A stretch of 38,253 nucleotides of DNA from Trichodesmium erythraeum GBRTRLIN201. Its GTDB lineage: Bacteria > Cyanobacteriota > Cyanobacteriia > Cyanobacteriales > Microcoleaceae. Each line of letters begins with the position of its first letter. The first letter of the stretch is position 1. The notes under the pieces were generated by a model. It did no database searches and was not told where the DNA came from. It was given only the letters and a program-made list of their open reading frames with translations. The stretch is from positions 1 through 38,253 of the forward strand of contig JAGGDU010000086.1 of the NCBI GenBank assembly GCA_018457135.1. Reading direction: 5' to 3'. Below, piece after piece: positions 8,766 to 17,818 of the stretch. Position numbers and translations under genes: made by a program.

Positions 8766-10967
8766 TTAAATAAATTCATTAAAGTTGCCAATATTAATAT
8801 CATTAATATTACTGCCAGGAGTTACATTAACAACTGGATCAGTAGTAGTTTGAGAGAAACCAATTTTTTGCACTTCTCGTATTATATAAACATTGGGAGG
8901 TAAATCTTTAAATGAATAGAAGCCAAATTCATCAGTTATAGTTGCAGGTTCCCCAAAATCTAAGAGACTATTGTCATTCAAATCTAGATATAAGGTAAAG
9001 TTACCTAAACCATTTTCTCCAGGGTTTAATATCCCATCTGTATTTTTATCATTAAATTTAATGCCATTAATTTCACCTCGATTACTTACATTCCCAATAT
9101 TGATATTTCTAATGTTACTTCCTGGAGTAATATTAACAATTGGGTCGGGAGTAGTTTGGTCAAGATCTATCACTTGATCGTCCCTAATTATATAAGTATT
9201 TGGCGGTAAATCTTGGAAAGAATATTCACCATTAACATCAGTAATAGTCTGAGGTTCTCCCTCATCCAATAATTCATTTTTATTCAGGTCTAAATATAAA
9301 GTAATATTGGCTAAACCTGATTCTCCAGGGTCCAATATTCCATTAGTATTCGTATCATTAAATTTCGTACCACTAATTTCACCTCGATTATTTACATTAC
9401 CAATATTAATATTTGTAATGTTACTACCTGGAGTGACATTCACGACAGGTTCGGGAGTAGTTTTAGCAAAACCTGGAGGAGAAATTTCTCTCAAAATATA
9501 AGTATTAGAAGGTAAATCTTGGAAAGAATATTCACCATTAACATCAGTAATAGTAGAAGGTTCTTCCTCATCCAAGAATCCATTTTGATTTAGGTCTAAA
9601 TATAAAGCAATATCTGCTAAACCTAATTCTCCAGGGTCAAACATTCCATTAGTATTTGTGTCATTAAATTTCGTACCACTAATTTTACCTCGATTATTTA
9701 CATTACCAATATTGATATTTCTAATGTTACTTCCTGGAGTAACATTAATAATAGGGTCGGGAGTAGTTTGGATAAAATCTGATACTTGATTTTCCCTAAT
9801 TATATAGGTATTAACAGGTAAATTTTGGAAAGAATATTCACCATTAACATTAGTCATAGTGGAAGGTTCTTCCCCATCTAATAATCCATTTTTATTCAGA
9901 TCTAAATATAGAGTAATATTTTGTAAACCTAATTCTCCAGGGTCAAATATTCCATTAGTATTCGTATCATTAAATTTAATGCCACTAATGCTACCTTGGT
10001 TATTTACACTCCCAATATTAGCTATTAAATTACTTCCCGGAGTTACATTTAAAATTGATTTGGGAGTAGTTGAAATAAAATTTGTTGGAGAAATGTCTCG
10101 TAATATATAAGTATTAGGCGGTAGATCTTGAAAAGAATATTCACCATTAACACCAGTAATAGTGGCAGGTTCTCTCTCATCCAAAAATCCATTTTGATTT
10201 AGGTCTAAATATAAAGTAATATCTTGTAAACCAAATTCTCCAGGGTCAAATTTTCCATTGGAATTAATATCATTAAATTTAGTACCACTAATTTGACCAC
10301 GGTTACTTACACTCCCAATATTAGCTATTAGATTACTGTTAGGGGTTAAATTTAAAATTGGGTCGGGAGTAGTTGGGGTAAAACCTGTTGGAGAAATTTC
10401 TCGCAATATATAAGTATTAGGAGGTAAATTTTGGAAAGAATATTCACCATTAACATCAGTAATAGTGACAGGTTCTCCGTTGTCTAAGAATTGATTTTGA
10501 TTTAGGTCTAAATATAAAGTAATATCTTGTAAACCAAATTCTCCAGAGTCAAATTTTCCATTGGAATTAATATCATTAAATTTAGCACCGCTAATTTGAC
10601 CACGGTTGCTTACATTCCCAACATTTACTATTAGATTACTTCCTGGAATTACATTTAAAATTGGGTCGGGAGTAGTTGAAGCAAAACCTATTGGAGAAAT
10701 TTCTCGCAATATATAAGTATTAGGAGGTAAATTTCGGAAAGAATATTCACCATTAACACCAGTAATAGTGGCAGGTTCTCCCTCATCTAAAAATTTATTT
10801 TGATTCAGGTCTAAGTATAAAGTAATATCTCGTAAACCTAATTCTCCAGGGTCTAATATTGCATTGAAATTAATATCATTAAATTTAGCACCACTAATTT
10901 GACCAGGGTTACTTAGATTATGAATATTACTTGTAGAATTCAACTGAGATGATCTGGATATCGTCAT
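8766..10967 (-). CDS. Seven-repeat SdrD-B-like (Ca-binding type) surface protein
   Basis: 733 residues: a 21-residue N-terminus (no classical signal peptide) and then seven tandem domains of 101, 101, 101, 102, 102, 102 and 103 residues, starting at residues 22, 123, 224, 325, 427, 529 and 631. Each domain carries G-[QEK]-ISG-x-KFND, two Asp-rich loops of the type DxNxNGxxDPGE and DLNxNxxLDxGEP, GEYSFQxLPPNTYI and a C-terminal TPGSN strand. This is the SdrD-B/Cna-B-like fold used in bacterial surface and adhesion proteins, where the Asp loops bind calcium. A strong Shine-Dalgarno (AAAGGAGT, about 10972-10980) supports the start. The lack of a signal peptide suggests type I-like export, which is inference. 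The N-terminal three and C-terminal four domains form two sub-families. Confidence 0.9.
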   Translation of the reverse strand: MTISRSSQLNSTSNIHNLSNPGQISGAKFNDINFNAILDPGELGLRDITLYLDLNQNKFLDEGEPATITGVNGEYSFRNLPPNTYILREISPIGFASTTPDPILNVIPGSNLIVNVGNVSNRGQISGAKFNDINSNGKFDSGEFGLQDITLYLDLNQNQFLDNGEPVTITDVNGEYSFQNLPPNTYILREISPTGFTPTTPDPILNLTPNSNLIANIGSVSNRGQISGTKFNDINSNGKFDPGEFGLQDITLYLDLNQNGFLDEREPATITGVNGEYSFQDLPPNTYILRDISPTNFISTTPKSILNVTPGSNLIANIGSVNNQGSISGIKFNDTNTNGIFDPGELGLQNITLYLDLNKNGLLDGEEPSTMTNVNGEYSFQNLPVNTYIIRENQVSDFIQTTPDPIINVTPGSNIRNINIGNVNNRGKISGTKFNDTNTNGMFDPGELGLADIALYLDLNQNGFLDEEEPSTITDVNGEYSFQDLPSNTYILREISPPGFAKTTPEPVVNVTPGSNITNINIGNVNNRGEISGTKFNDTNTNGILDPGESGLANITLYLDLNKNELLDEGEPQTITDVNGEYSFQDLPPNTYIIRDDQVIDLDQTTPDPIVNITPGSNIRNINIGNVSNRGEINGIKFNDKNTDGILNPGENGLGNFTLYLDLNDNSLLDFGEPATITDEFGFYSFKDLPPNVYIIREVQKIGFSQTTTDPVVNVTPGSNINDINIGNFNEFI

Positions 10968-11803
10968 ATATTACTCCTTTTGCTATATAAAAACTAATAT
11001 TTTTGAATTGTCGATATTAAATGTATTACAAAATATCAAAAATAAGATGGGAAATAATAAGTAAGATATGGCAAGAAAACACAATTATTAATTAGCAGAA
11101 AATACCCCTAAAATATTAACTAAAGTATAGCTATTATTTTATTTATAAGTACAGATATAAATACCTTACCTTTGCTCTTAGCAATTGAGATAAATTAATC
11201 CTATTAATTCCTAGGTTAATATTTTGTTAAAAAATATTCTCTGCTCTGATTCTGCTGTGTAGTTAACAATCTTTAATATTGAGGAAAACATTTTTGTTTG
11301 TTGTGTCAAGTTAAGAAAAATTTTGTTTACTAGTTATACTTTAATATTCTGAACTATTTTAATAAATCCGGATAGATAACTCAGTTTTACGACTAATGCC
11401 ATTAATTAAACAGCCGAAAGCTGACTATCAATAGCTGAATGCTTAATTCAACAATCAAATGAGCTCCAAAAAACTTGTCATAACATTCCCGATTTTTGTG
11501 GGGTTAATCTGTAGAATATGCCGACATTTATGGTCTAGATGTTCCCGTTAATTTTAACTAATAAAAAATACAGTATAATGTTTTTTTATGTTCAATAATA
11601 TAACGACTGGAGCGACAAACTAAAATAGTAAAATAAGGCTTTGTTGAGTCTTAGAACAAAATCCAACCTACTTTTATCATTGTTGGATTTTATTTCCTTC
11701 TTATAGGCCTTATATTTTTAGACGTGTCACTCCATTACTAAAATGTTAATAATTGAATACTTACCATTTGTGATTTCCTATTTCCTATTCATTTATATGT
11801 TAA
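10968..11803. other. 836-base AT-rich spacer
   Basis: It contains the upstream region of the repeat-protein gene and, at its right end, the 3' flank of the TPR protease with a terminator-like hairpin. No coding frame or RNA gene was recognised. Confidence 0.55.
11658..11691 (-). terminator. Candidate terminator of the protease-TPR gene
   Basis: AAAATCCAAC (11658-11667) and GTTGGATTTT (11682-11691) form a perfect 10-bp stem with a 14-base loop. It lies 113 bases past the minus-strand stop at 11804. The T-run is part of the stem (TTTTGTT on the minus strand), so it may work in either direction. Confidence 0.45.
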
Positions 11804-13330
11804 TTACCACAATAAGTTAGGTTGTTTACGAGAAGGATAATTTATTATTTCAACCTTTCCTTTATTTGGTATCGGCTTAATAGGAGCCGATGGTAAACTA
11901 TGTTTCTCCAGAATATTTAAAAAAGTCAAAAATTCTGGATCATTAGGCTTAAGTTTTACTGCTTTTTGAGCAACCTCTCTAGCTTTTTCATAGTTTCCTA
12001 AACGATAAAAAGCTTCCCCTTTTCCTATCCAAGCATAAGCAAAATTAGGCTTTAATTCAATTGCCCTGTTATAGGCAGCGATCGCTTCTTTATATTCCTG
12101 AAAATGTGTTGTTAAAATATTACCTCTCAGATACCAAACAGCAAAATCATTTGGCTTATATCTAATTACTTGATTAAAAGATATTAATGCCTCATAATGT
12201 CGATTTAAATAAGCAAATAAAGCTCCTTTATCTCGCCAAGCTAAATAAAAGTCTGGTTTGATTTTTACTGTCTTTTTATAACAATCTATTGCTGTATCAT
12301 ACCTACCTAAAGCAGACAATACATTTGCCTTCCCATACCAAGCTGGATAGAAATTTTTCCTGATTTTTATTGAGCGTTCAAAAGCTACTAATGCTTCTTC
12401 AAATTTATCTAAACGATATAAATAATTCCCATGATTTGCCCATGCTACTGCACTAGAAATATCTCTTGTTTCTGGAACTTTTAAATAAGCTTCTATAGAA
12501 AAAGCTTCTTTTTGAGTTAGTGGTGGTGGCGATGAATATTCCAATTGAAAATTTAATCCCATATTTAACTTATCTGCCAATTTCAAAAAAATATTAATAG
12601 GAATACCATAGCTAAAACCAATACTCACCCTTTCCACTGAATTAGACTCTTCATCATAAATTTTTGTACCTTCAGAGGCACCATGAATTCCAATCACTCT
12701 TCCTTGAGTATCTAAAACAGGTGCACCACTCAAACCTACCTTAGTAATATTATTATAAAACAGTTCATAACCATTAGAAATAGGATCCTTAATAAAGGCT
12801 AATTCATAATCTTTATTAATTAATAATCCCGGACTAAATAAATGTTCTTTTTCATCAAAAGGTAATCTTGAATCAGGCCAACCAGACACAAAAACATGAC
12901 GAAATTCTGCTTGATAATTATAATCAGCTAAAGTAGCAACTTGATAATTTTTACTACTCCGAAACTCTACAACTGCTAAATCAACTCCTGGCAATTTAAT
13001 TATTTTTTGATAATCAACTTCATATCTTTCTCCATCCTTGGTAAAAATTGCATATTCATCTTGAGTTTCGACGACGTGGTTCGCAGTTAAAACATAATAA
13101 GTGTCTTTTTTTCTAGAAATAATTACTCCAGAAGCAGGATTTATAGCATCAATTAATACTGTAAATTCTGTAGAGATTTGGTTAATTTTATCCGCCATTA
13201 AGGCTATAGCAGCAGGTTGTTTGAAAAATATTAATGTAGGAGAAATAAGTAATAAGGAAAAACTAATAAGTAATTGTTTAATTGGGAATAAAAAAAATAT
13301 TAAATCCCATAATTTTTTTTGAAATCTCAT
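11804..13330 (-). CDS. Trypsin-like serine protease with C-terminal TPR repeats
   Basis: 508 residues. An N-terminal hydrophobic segment (about residues 10-36) is a signal peptide or anchor, so the protein probably acts in the periplasm. A trypsin-like (S1C/HtrA-type) domain follows with all three catalytic residues in place: His85 in TANHVV, Asp117 in PGVDLAVVEF and Ser201 in KVGLSGAPVLD. Five TPR units run from about residue 294 to 463 (e.g. AWANHGNYLYRLDKFEEAL, AWIGKGEAFYRLGNYEKA), likely a protein-binding surface. No PDZ domain is seen. Cyanobacteria have several such protease-TPR fusions of unknown substrate. A second protease gene of the same class lies 1.7 kb upstream on the same strand, but the large spacer argues against one operon. 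Confidence 0.9.
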   Translation of the reverse strand: MRFQKKLWDLIFFLFPIKQLLISFSLLLISPTLIFFKQPAAIALMADKINQISTEFTVLIDAINPASGVIISRKKDTYYVLTANHVVETQDEYAIFTKDGERYEVDYQKIIKLPGVDLAVVEFRSSKNYQVATLADYNYQAEFRHVFVSGWPDSRLPFDEKEHLFSPGLLINKDYELAFIKDPISNGYELFYNNITKVGLSGAPVLDTQGRVIGIHGASEGTKIYDEESNSVERVSIGFSYGIPINIFLKLADKLNMGLNFQLEYSSPPPLTQKEAFSIEAYLKVPETRDISSAVAWANHGNYLYRLDKFEEALVAFERSIKIRKNFYPAWYGKANVLSALGRYDTAIDCYKKTVKIKPDFYLAWRDKGALFAYLNRHYEALISFNQVIRYKPNDFAVWYLRGNILTTHFQEYKEAIAAYNRAIELKPNFAYAWIGKGEAFYRLGNYEKAREVAQKAVKLKPNDPEFLTFLNILEKHSLPSAPIKPIPNKGKVEIINYPSRKQPNLLW

Positions 13331-13386
13331 ATTTTTATTTGAATAAATATAAATGTATAAGCTAAATTAATTACATATTTTGTTCC

Positions 13387-13408
13387 GTGCTTTACTAAGC
13401 ACTTTTTT
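13387..13408 (+). terminator. Perfect intrinsic-terminator hairpin pointing right, with no gene in front
   Basis: GTGCTT-TACT-AAGCAC is followed immediately by six T residues: a textbook short intrinsic terminator on the plus strand. The gene to its left (ending with its start codon at 13330) is on the minus strand, so no plus-strand gene explains it. It may end an antisense or intergenic transcript. Confidence 0.5.
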
Positions 13409-14682
13409 GAAATATTGAAGTAAGGTTAGTGGTGCATTATAATTGTCGTGAATTGTCCGCTAATATTTGCTCTTAAGAGCACTGGGAGTATTTTTATCCT
13501 GTGTGTTTTATTCTTTGTATACCTTCTATCAGGACTATAAAGTAAGCTATTTCAGTTATCAATTAACTCTACTTTAATCCATTTAGATTTAGTAAATTTG
13601 CATAATATTTCTATATTATATTTCTCTTCTGTTTGCTTTTAGTGAATAGGCAGTTAACCCACATATTTCTATATTTTTTTTAGTTTTATTATTCAAATTT
13701 ATTTAGTAAATTTTTATTAGTATGAATCGACGCTTGCTCAAAAATAACTACGGCTTAATGAGACAATTTATGAATGTTTTTTTCAATAAATAACACTACT
13801 TTAATCTTCATATTGACATTTAATATAGACATCAAATAATTAGCTGTAAATTAATTTGCCAATAAAAATTACTACTTTAATTTTACGGTTTTTACTAGTT
13901 TTTTTATACATTTTTACGCAATAAATAAGAAAAATATAGTAAAGCAAATCTAATTTCCTATAAAAAATTAAATTGAATCAATTTATCTTTTTTATCTTTA
14001 ATTTGGAGTGCTTATAGCCTCATTTTTTTTACTTATAGCTATGATTTATTAGAGCTTTTACTTATTTAAATTTTGATACATTCAATCTCATGATTAACTT
14101 TTTATAATTAATTTTATTGAATATTTTTTAATATTAAATCCCCATTTTTTTTGTTTGAATTTTAATTTTATTTAGTGCTTTTAATTAAAAAAAAAACTAA
14201 CATTTAATTTTTTTTATGATTTTTATTTTTATTTTTTGTATCTTAATCTTTGATGATATAGTCCTAATATTGCTAGATATTGACATGAAAAGATTAAATA
14301 AGAACGATTTATTACTGACTTAAACATTGTCTAAATTATTTAATAGTAAATTATTAACTGCTGAATATTATACATTTAGCTGTATCCCTAAATTAACTAA
14401 AATTACTATGATAATCATACTTTATAAAAGCTTTCTATTCCATAGTATTAAGTCTCTAATAAATATCATAATTATATAAACATTTCTTGTTTTTTTATAC
14501 TAAAAATTAATTATTAAATATACTTAATTAATTTTGCAAAATTACTTAAATATTTCTAGTGTTTTAATATTTTTACAAGAGATAAATTTTGAGCATAAAT
14601 ATAAAAAAACTGCAAATTAATACGGTCGATATAATACCTAAGCTCATAATTTATGAAACGATTATGTGTAAGCATTCAGTTA

Positions 14683-14703
14683 TTAGCAGTTAGCTCTTAG
14701 CTT
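14683..14703. repeat. Short heptamer tandem repeat
   Basis: Three consecutive 7-base units TTAGCAG, TTAGCTC, TTAGCTT. This resembles the short tandemly repeated heptamers (STRR) of filamentous cyanobacteria; a longer tract is at 28342-28388. Confidence 0.5.
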
Positions 14704-15041
14704 TTGAATCTATAAAATACTAAAGTTACCTCATGAGCAATTACATAACATTCCTAACATTTTCCTCTCTTAACAAAAACATTCCTAACATATGGAATGG
14801 GGAGCAAAGGTCATGATGTGCAAACATAACTTTTTAATTCTCTTTCGACACTAATTCCTAAAAAAAAATCTTTAAGTGAACTTTATTAATCTATAAGTAG
14901 CATTAAATAATTTATAAAAAAAACTGTAGGGGTTTAGTCTTTTTATACTATATTTGTTTAGGTTAAGGGAACAAACTCCGTAATTATAAAATATTACAAA
15001 CTATAAGCCAATTACTATATAGAGTTATCTATTTCCCTTCT

Positions 15042-15896
15042 TTATTTTTGCCTTTTTCTTGCTAGTAAAAATTTTCTGGAGCTTAATAATTTGTATAGAT
15101 GCAAATTTGGAGCTAATTTAGCTACAGTTTCAATAGGAATAGCAAATGCTAAATGACTCATTTGTTGACGTAAACTTTCAGTTGGTTGGGAACCATCACG
15201 ATATACATAAGGATCTCCCCATAAAGGATAAGCGTGCATTCCATTAATACCAACTACTTGCCCGTAAATATTCAGTAAAGGACCCCCACTCATGCCCTTT
15301 TTTATCAAATTAGTGTAGCCAATTTGATAACCCTTTTCTAAGGGGCGGTCAGACAAAATTGAAATTTTTCCTCTAGTGAATAAAAGTTCTATGTATTGAG
15401 TTTTTTCTAAAGCAGAAAACCCGGCAGCAAAAGTTTTATCTCCTGGAGAAAGGGTAGCAGAATTTTCGAGAGATGCAACAGTATAGTTGGAGTTAGTACT
15501 ACGAAACTTTAATAGAGCTAAATCATTTCCTTGAAAGCCTTCATTTTCTATTTGATTTGCTTGATAAAAAAGACCATCTGGAGTCTGAATCAGATAAGAT
15601 TTATAGTTAGTATCTAAAACGTGCTGATTAGTAACAATTGTATAAACTTTTTTCTCTCGTTTCAATATAATTCCTGAACCCCAACCATTTTCCGAAATAA
15701 TTTTAACGGTGATTGATTTAGCTAAACTTTTAAGCTCTTTAATGGTACAAAAATTATTACAGTTAGTACAATTTTTACTTTGTATTTGAGTTGCTGAACT
15801 TTCCAAGTCAGGCAATTTTTTAGGTAACGTTTGTATTGAAAAATAAAATAACTCACTACCAATACAAACTGCTAATATCAACCATCGCAAACTCAC
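15042..15896 (-). CDS. Trypsin-like serine protease paired with a COP23 protein
   Basis: 284 residues. A short N-terminal hydrophobic stretch (RWLILAVCIGSELFYF) is a likely signal anchor. The trypsin-like domain has His92 in TNQHVL, Asp125 in GNDLALLKF and Ser203 in KKGMSGGPLL, all expected catalytic positions. A Cys-rich patch (CTNCNNFC, residues 43-50) sits between the signal segment and the catalytic domain and could form disulfides. The start is GTG at 15894-15896. Its ribosome site GGAG overlaps the stop codon of the COP23 gene 6 bases upstream, so the two are very likely co-transcribed and translationally coupled. The substrate is unknown. Confidence 0.9.
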   Translation of the reverse strand: MSLRWLILAVCIGSELFYFSIQTLPKKLPDLESSATQIQSKNCTNCNNFCTIKELKSLAKSITVKIISENGWGSGIILKREKKVYTIVTNQHVLDTNYKSYLIQTPDGLFYQANQIENEGFQGNDLALLKFRSTNSNYTVASLENSATLSPGDKTFAAGFSALEKTQYIELLFTRGKISILSDRPLEKGYQIGYTNLIKKGMSGGPLLNIYGQVVGINGMHAYPLWGDPYVYRDGSQPTESLRQQMSHLAFAIPIETVAKLAPNLHLYKLLSSRKFLLARKRQK

Positions 15897-15902
15897 AAAA
15901 TA

Positions 15903-16601
15903 TTACTCCATACCCTTGTTTGCTAAACTTTCTAAATAATCATTAAAGTTTAAATAGAAACGGGAACTACTTTCATATAGTGGACCTGTGGTAGCACCAA
16001 CCCGAATATCAAATAATTTTTGAATTGTTTTGCTAGCATTTTGATTAGGTTTGAGAGTAAATAAAACCCCTTGACAGGGACCACCCTTGTGACTAGAAAT
16101 ACAGACAACAGGTTGACGGTTAACAATGCCAGTAGTAATATAATCTAGTCTGCCATCATCATAAAATAATTGAAATTTGTTTGATACTTGACGACAACGA
16201 GTCATGGGACTATATCCAGCAGATAAGAAATAATTAGAAACCCAGCGAATCACAGGATAAGCACCTTGTGGTGTTTTGACAAAAGTAGTTGGAATACCAC
16301 TTTCACCTTCATCACAAGAAAATTTATTAGGTCGAATTACAGGTTTAAATTCCTGAATTGTAGACTGTGTTTTATCGCAGGATATCTGATTATCTTGCTC
16401 ACAACTTTCTACTTTTTTCTGAGAACAACTGTCATCTTTTGTACATAAAAGATTACTTTCTTTTTTTGAGCATAATTCTGCTCTTATTTGACAAATTAAC
16501 CTATTTTTTGGTCTAGCATCAGCGGTATTATTGATACTTAAGTTAATTCCCAAACATAATGCAAATAATACAATTATTTTTGTAGAAGTATTAATTTTCA
16601 T
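15903..16601 (-). CDS. COP23-domain secreted protein
   Basis: About 232 residues from the ATG at 16601. A longer frame opens at a TTG at 16643, but only the internal ATG gives a proper signal peptide (MKINTSTKIIVLFALCLGIN, then ADA-RPK), so I chose it. After a Cys- and Lys-rich linker (about residues 40-90) comes the COP23 domain: GIPTTFVKTPQGAYPVIRW, TRCRQVSNKFQLFYDDG, RQPVVCISSHKGGPCQGVLF. The family is named for a circadian-oscillating peripheral membrane protein of cyanobacteria; its biochemical role is unknown. It is the first gene of a two-gene unit with the trypsin-like protease, suggesting that the protease processes it or acts with it (inference). Confidence 0.85.
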   Translation of the reverse strand: MKINTSTKIIVLFALCLGINLSINNTADARPKNRLICQIRAELCSKKESNLLCTKDDSCSQKKVESCEQDNQISCDKTQSTIQEFKPVIRPNKFSCDEGESGIPTTFVKTPQGAYPVIRWVSNYFLSAGYSPMTRCRQVSNKFQLFYDDGRLDYITTGIVNRQPVVCISSHKGGPCQGVLFTLKPNQNASKTIQKLFDIRVGATTGPLYESSSRFYLNFNDYLESLANKGME

Positions 16602-16926
16602 AACCACTAAATCTTGGTATATTTCTATGTCAGATTTTGCCAAACAAATAATTGATAATTATTCATTACTGATAGTTTTGACAACCTTCATTCAAATTTA
16701 TCAAGATTTTTACGATGACTCCGGAAAAGTATTTAGAACATTGCAGATATCTGGTCAAAGTACAATTAAATCTTTTTTCCCTTTTTTCTTTCTTACACTT
16801 CCTGATCTGCTTCCCAATAACTGTGGCCAGGTCTATATAAAAAAAAGTTGGTATCAGACAGAAATCTGAAGGCTCCGTACAAAATAAGTTTCCCAAAGAC
16901 TAAAGACCAAATCTAATCAAGAATTA

Positions 16927-17385
16927 TCAATCATTGTGATATTTTTTTTTCCAGTCAATACCCAACTTTTTAAGATAATCCCAACCTCGTTGAGGCCAAA
17001 CGTGAGATCGACCAGTTTTCTTTGCTATCCAATGAGCTACTTTTGGACCAGACCATAGCCCGCCATCAGGAGCTGGCCCTTGTAAGGCTACTAATAGTTC
17101 CTGTTGTTGCTCAGGAGTCAATAAAGATTTAGCAGGTGGTGGTTGACGATTTTTGCTACGATTCTTTACAGACTCTGGTCCTTCTCGGTTGTACCGACCA
17201 AAAATTTCTTTAGCATAATCATAATTAAGTCCAACAACTTGAGCTGCCTTTTTAATAGACCATTTTTGGGCAATTAGAAGCAGGAGATGCCACCGACGGG
17301 ATTCAATGGTGTCTGGAGCTTGTCGGTAGCGAATTTTCAGTTCTTCTATAGTTAGGTACTGTTTCAAATAAGCTTTTGGTGGCAT
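16927..17385 (-). CDS. IS630-type winged helix-turn-helix ORF (N-terminal half of a transposase)
   Basis: 152 residues. An N-terminal helix-turn-helix (about residues 10-75, with RRWHLLLLIAQKWSIKKAAQ and VGLNYDYAKEIFGRYNREGP) is followed by a second winged-helix unit (about 88-140: LTPEQQQELLVALQGPAPDG, GLWSGPKVAHWIAKKTGRS, QRGWDYLKKLGI). This is the DNA-binding half of cyanobacterial IS630 transposases. The DDE catalytic half should follow, but the frame stops at KKYHND and no DDE motif is visible downstream. It is either the stranded first ORF of a broken element or a standalone DNA-binding protein. Unlike the other transposon pieces here it has no stops or frameshifts. Confidence 0.75.
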   Translation of the reverse strand: MPPKAYLKQYLTIEELKIRYRQAPDTIESRRWHLLLLIAQKWSIKKAAQVVGLNYDYAKEIFGRYNREGPESVKNRSKNRQPPPAKSLLTPEQQQELLVALQGPAPDGGLWSGPKVAHWIAKKTGRSHVWPQRGWDYLKKLGIDWKKKYHND

Positions 17386-17394
17386 AGCTCCTAC

Positions 17395-17417
17395 TAGGAA
17401 ATCATGGAAGTTTCCTA
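17395..17417. promoter_or_regulatory. Short palindrome upstream of the helix-turn-helix ORF
   Basis: TAGGAAA and TTTCCTA are separated by nine bases, starting ten bases upstream of the ORF start. It could be an operator or part of a transposon end. The symmetry is seen; the role is not known. Confidence 0.35.
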
Positions 17418-17429
17418 ATGTCTCAAGCT

Positions 17430-17625
17430 ATTGGTGCTATTTTCCGGATAGAATCTCAGATATGAATTTAAAATTTTGCAATGACCAGTATCATCTAAAA
17501 TTAAGCTAAATCCTCTTATGAATTTGGTTTTAGAGGGTTGATGGATATTTTCTATAAAGCGTTCATTAATTTTACTTGCTTCCCTTGGATAATCAGTGAT
17601 AAAGTGATATAATATATTGTAAGTT
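17430..17625 (-). pseudogene. N-terminal fragment of an IS701/IS4-like transposase
   Basis: One open minus-strand frame reads NILYHFITDYPREASKI, NERFIENIHQPSKTKFIRGF and SLILDDTGHCKILNS before stopping at RH. The LILDDTGH segment is the first catalytic-Asp region of IS701/IS4-like DDE transposases (usually followed by RKSG, here degenerate). Everything after that Asp is missing. The adjoining 64-codon frame at 17624-17818 is not similar to anything I know and may not be a gene. Confidence 0.55.
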
Positions 17626-17818
17626 ACTTCAATAAATTTAGTATTGGCCTTATATAATAGGTTTTTTCTTTAGTCTTTCCCCTACCTCTAACAAGTCTCC
17701 CAAATAATATCCAAATCCTGTTTTTTAAATCTGTTTTTTTAGTTTTATTCTTCCAATAATAATCATCATTAACATAAATCAAATCATCTCCACCAGAAGT
17801 TCCGAAATCTATATACAT

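Larger units (their letters stand above)
13331..15041. other. 1.7 kb extremely AT-rich spacer with several small repeats
   Basis: No gene was recognised. It holds a perfect terminator-like hairpin (13387-13408), three copies of a CTACTTTAAT motif (about 13569, 13797 and 13874), a block similar to 25815-26115 (about 13965-14275), a three-unit heptamer repeat (14683-14703) and a direct repeat AACATTCCTAACAT (about 14746 and 14779). It could contain small RNAs, but none can be named. Confidence 0.55.

Noticed and set aside
8971-10110. Three plus-strand frames of 64-83 codons
   Set aside because: Antisense shadows of the repeat-protein gene; they resemble each other only because the gene is repetitive.
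16531-16896. Overlapping 112-codon plus and 76-codon minus frames
   Set aside because: No protein features; they overlap the 5' end of the COP23 gene and its spacer.
17624-17818. 64-codon minus-strand frame
   Set aside because: Possible small gene, but no ribosome site, no recognised family, and it abuts a transposase fragment; left uncalled.
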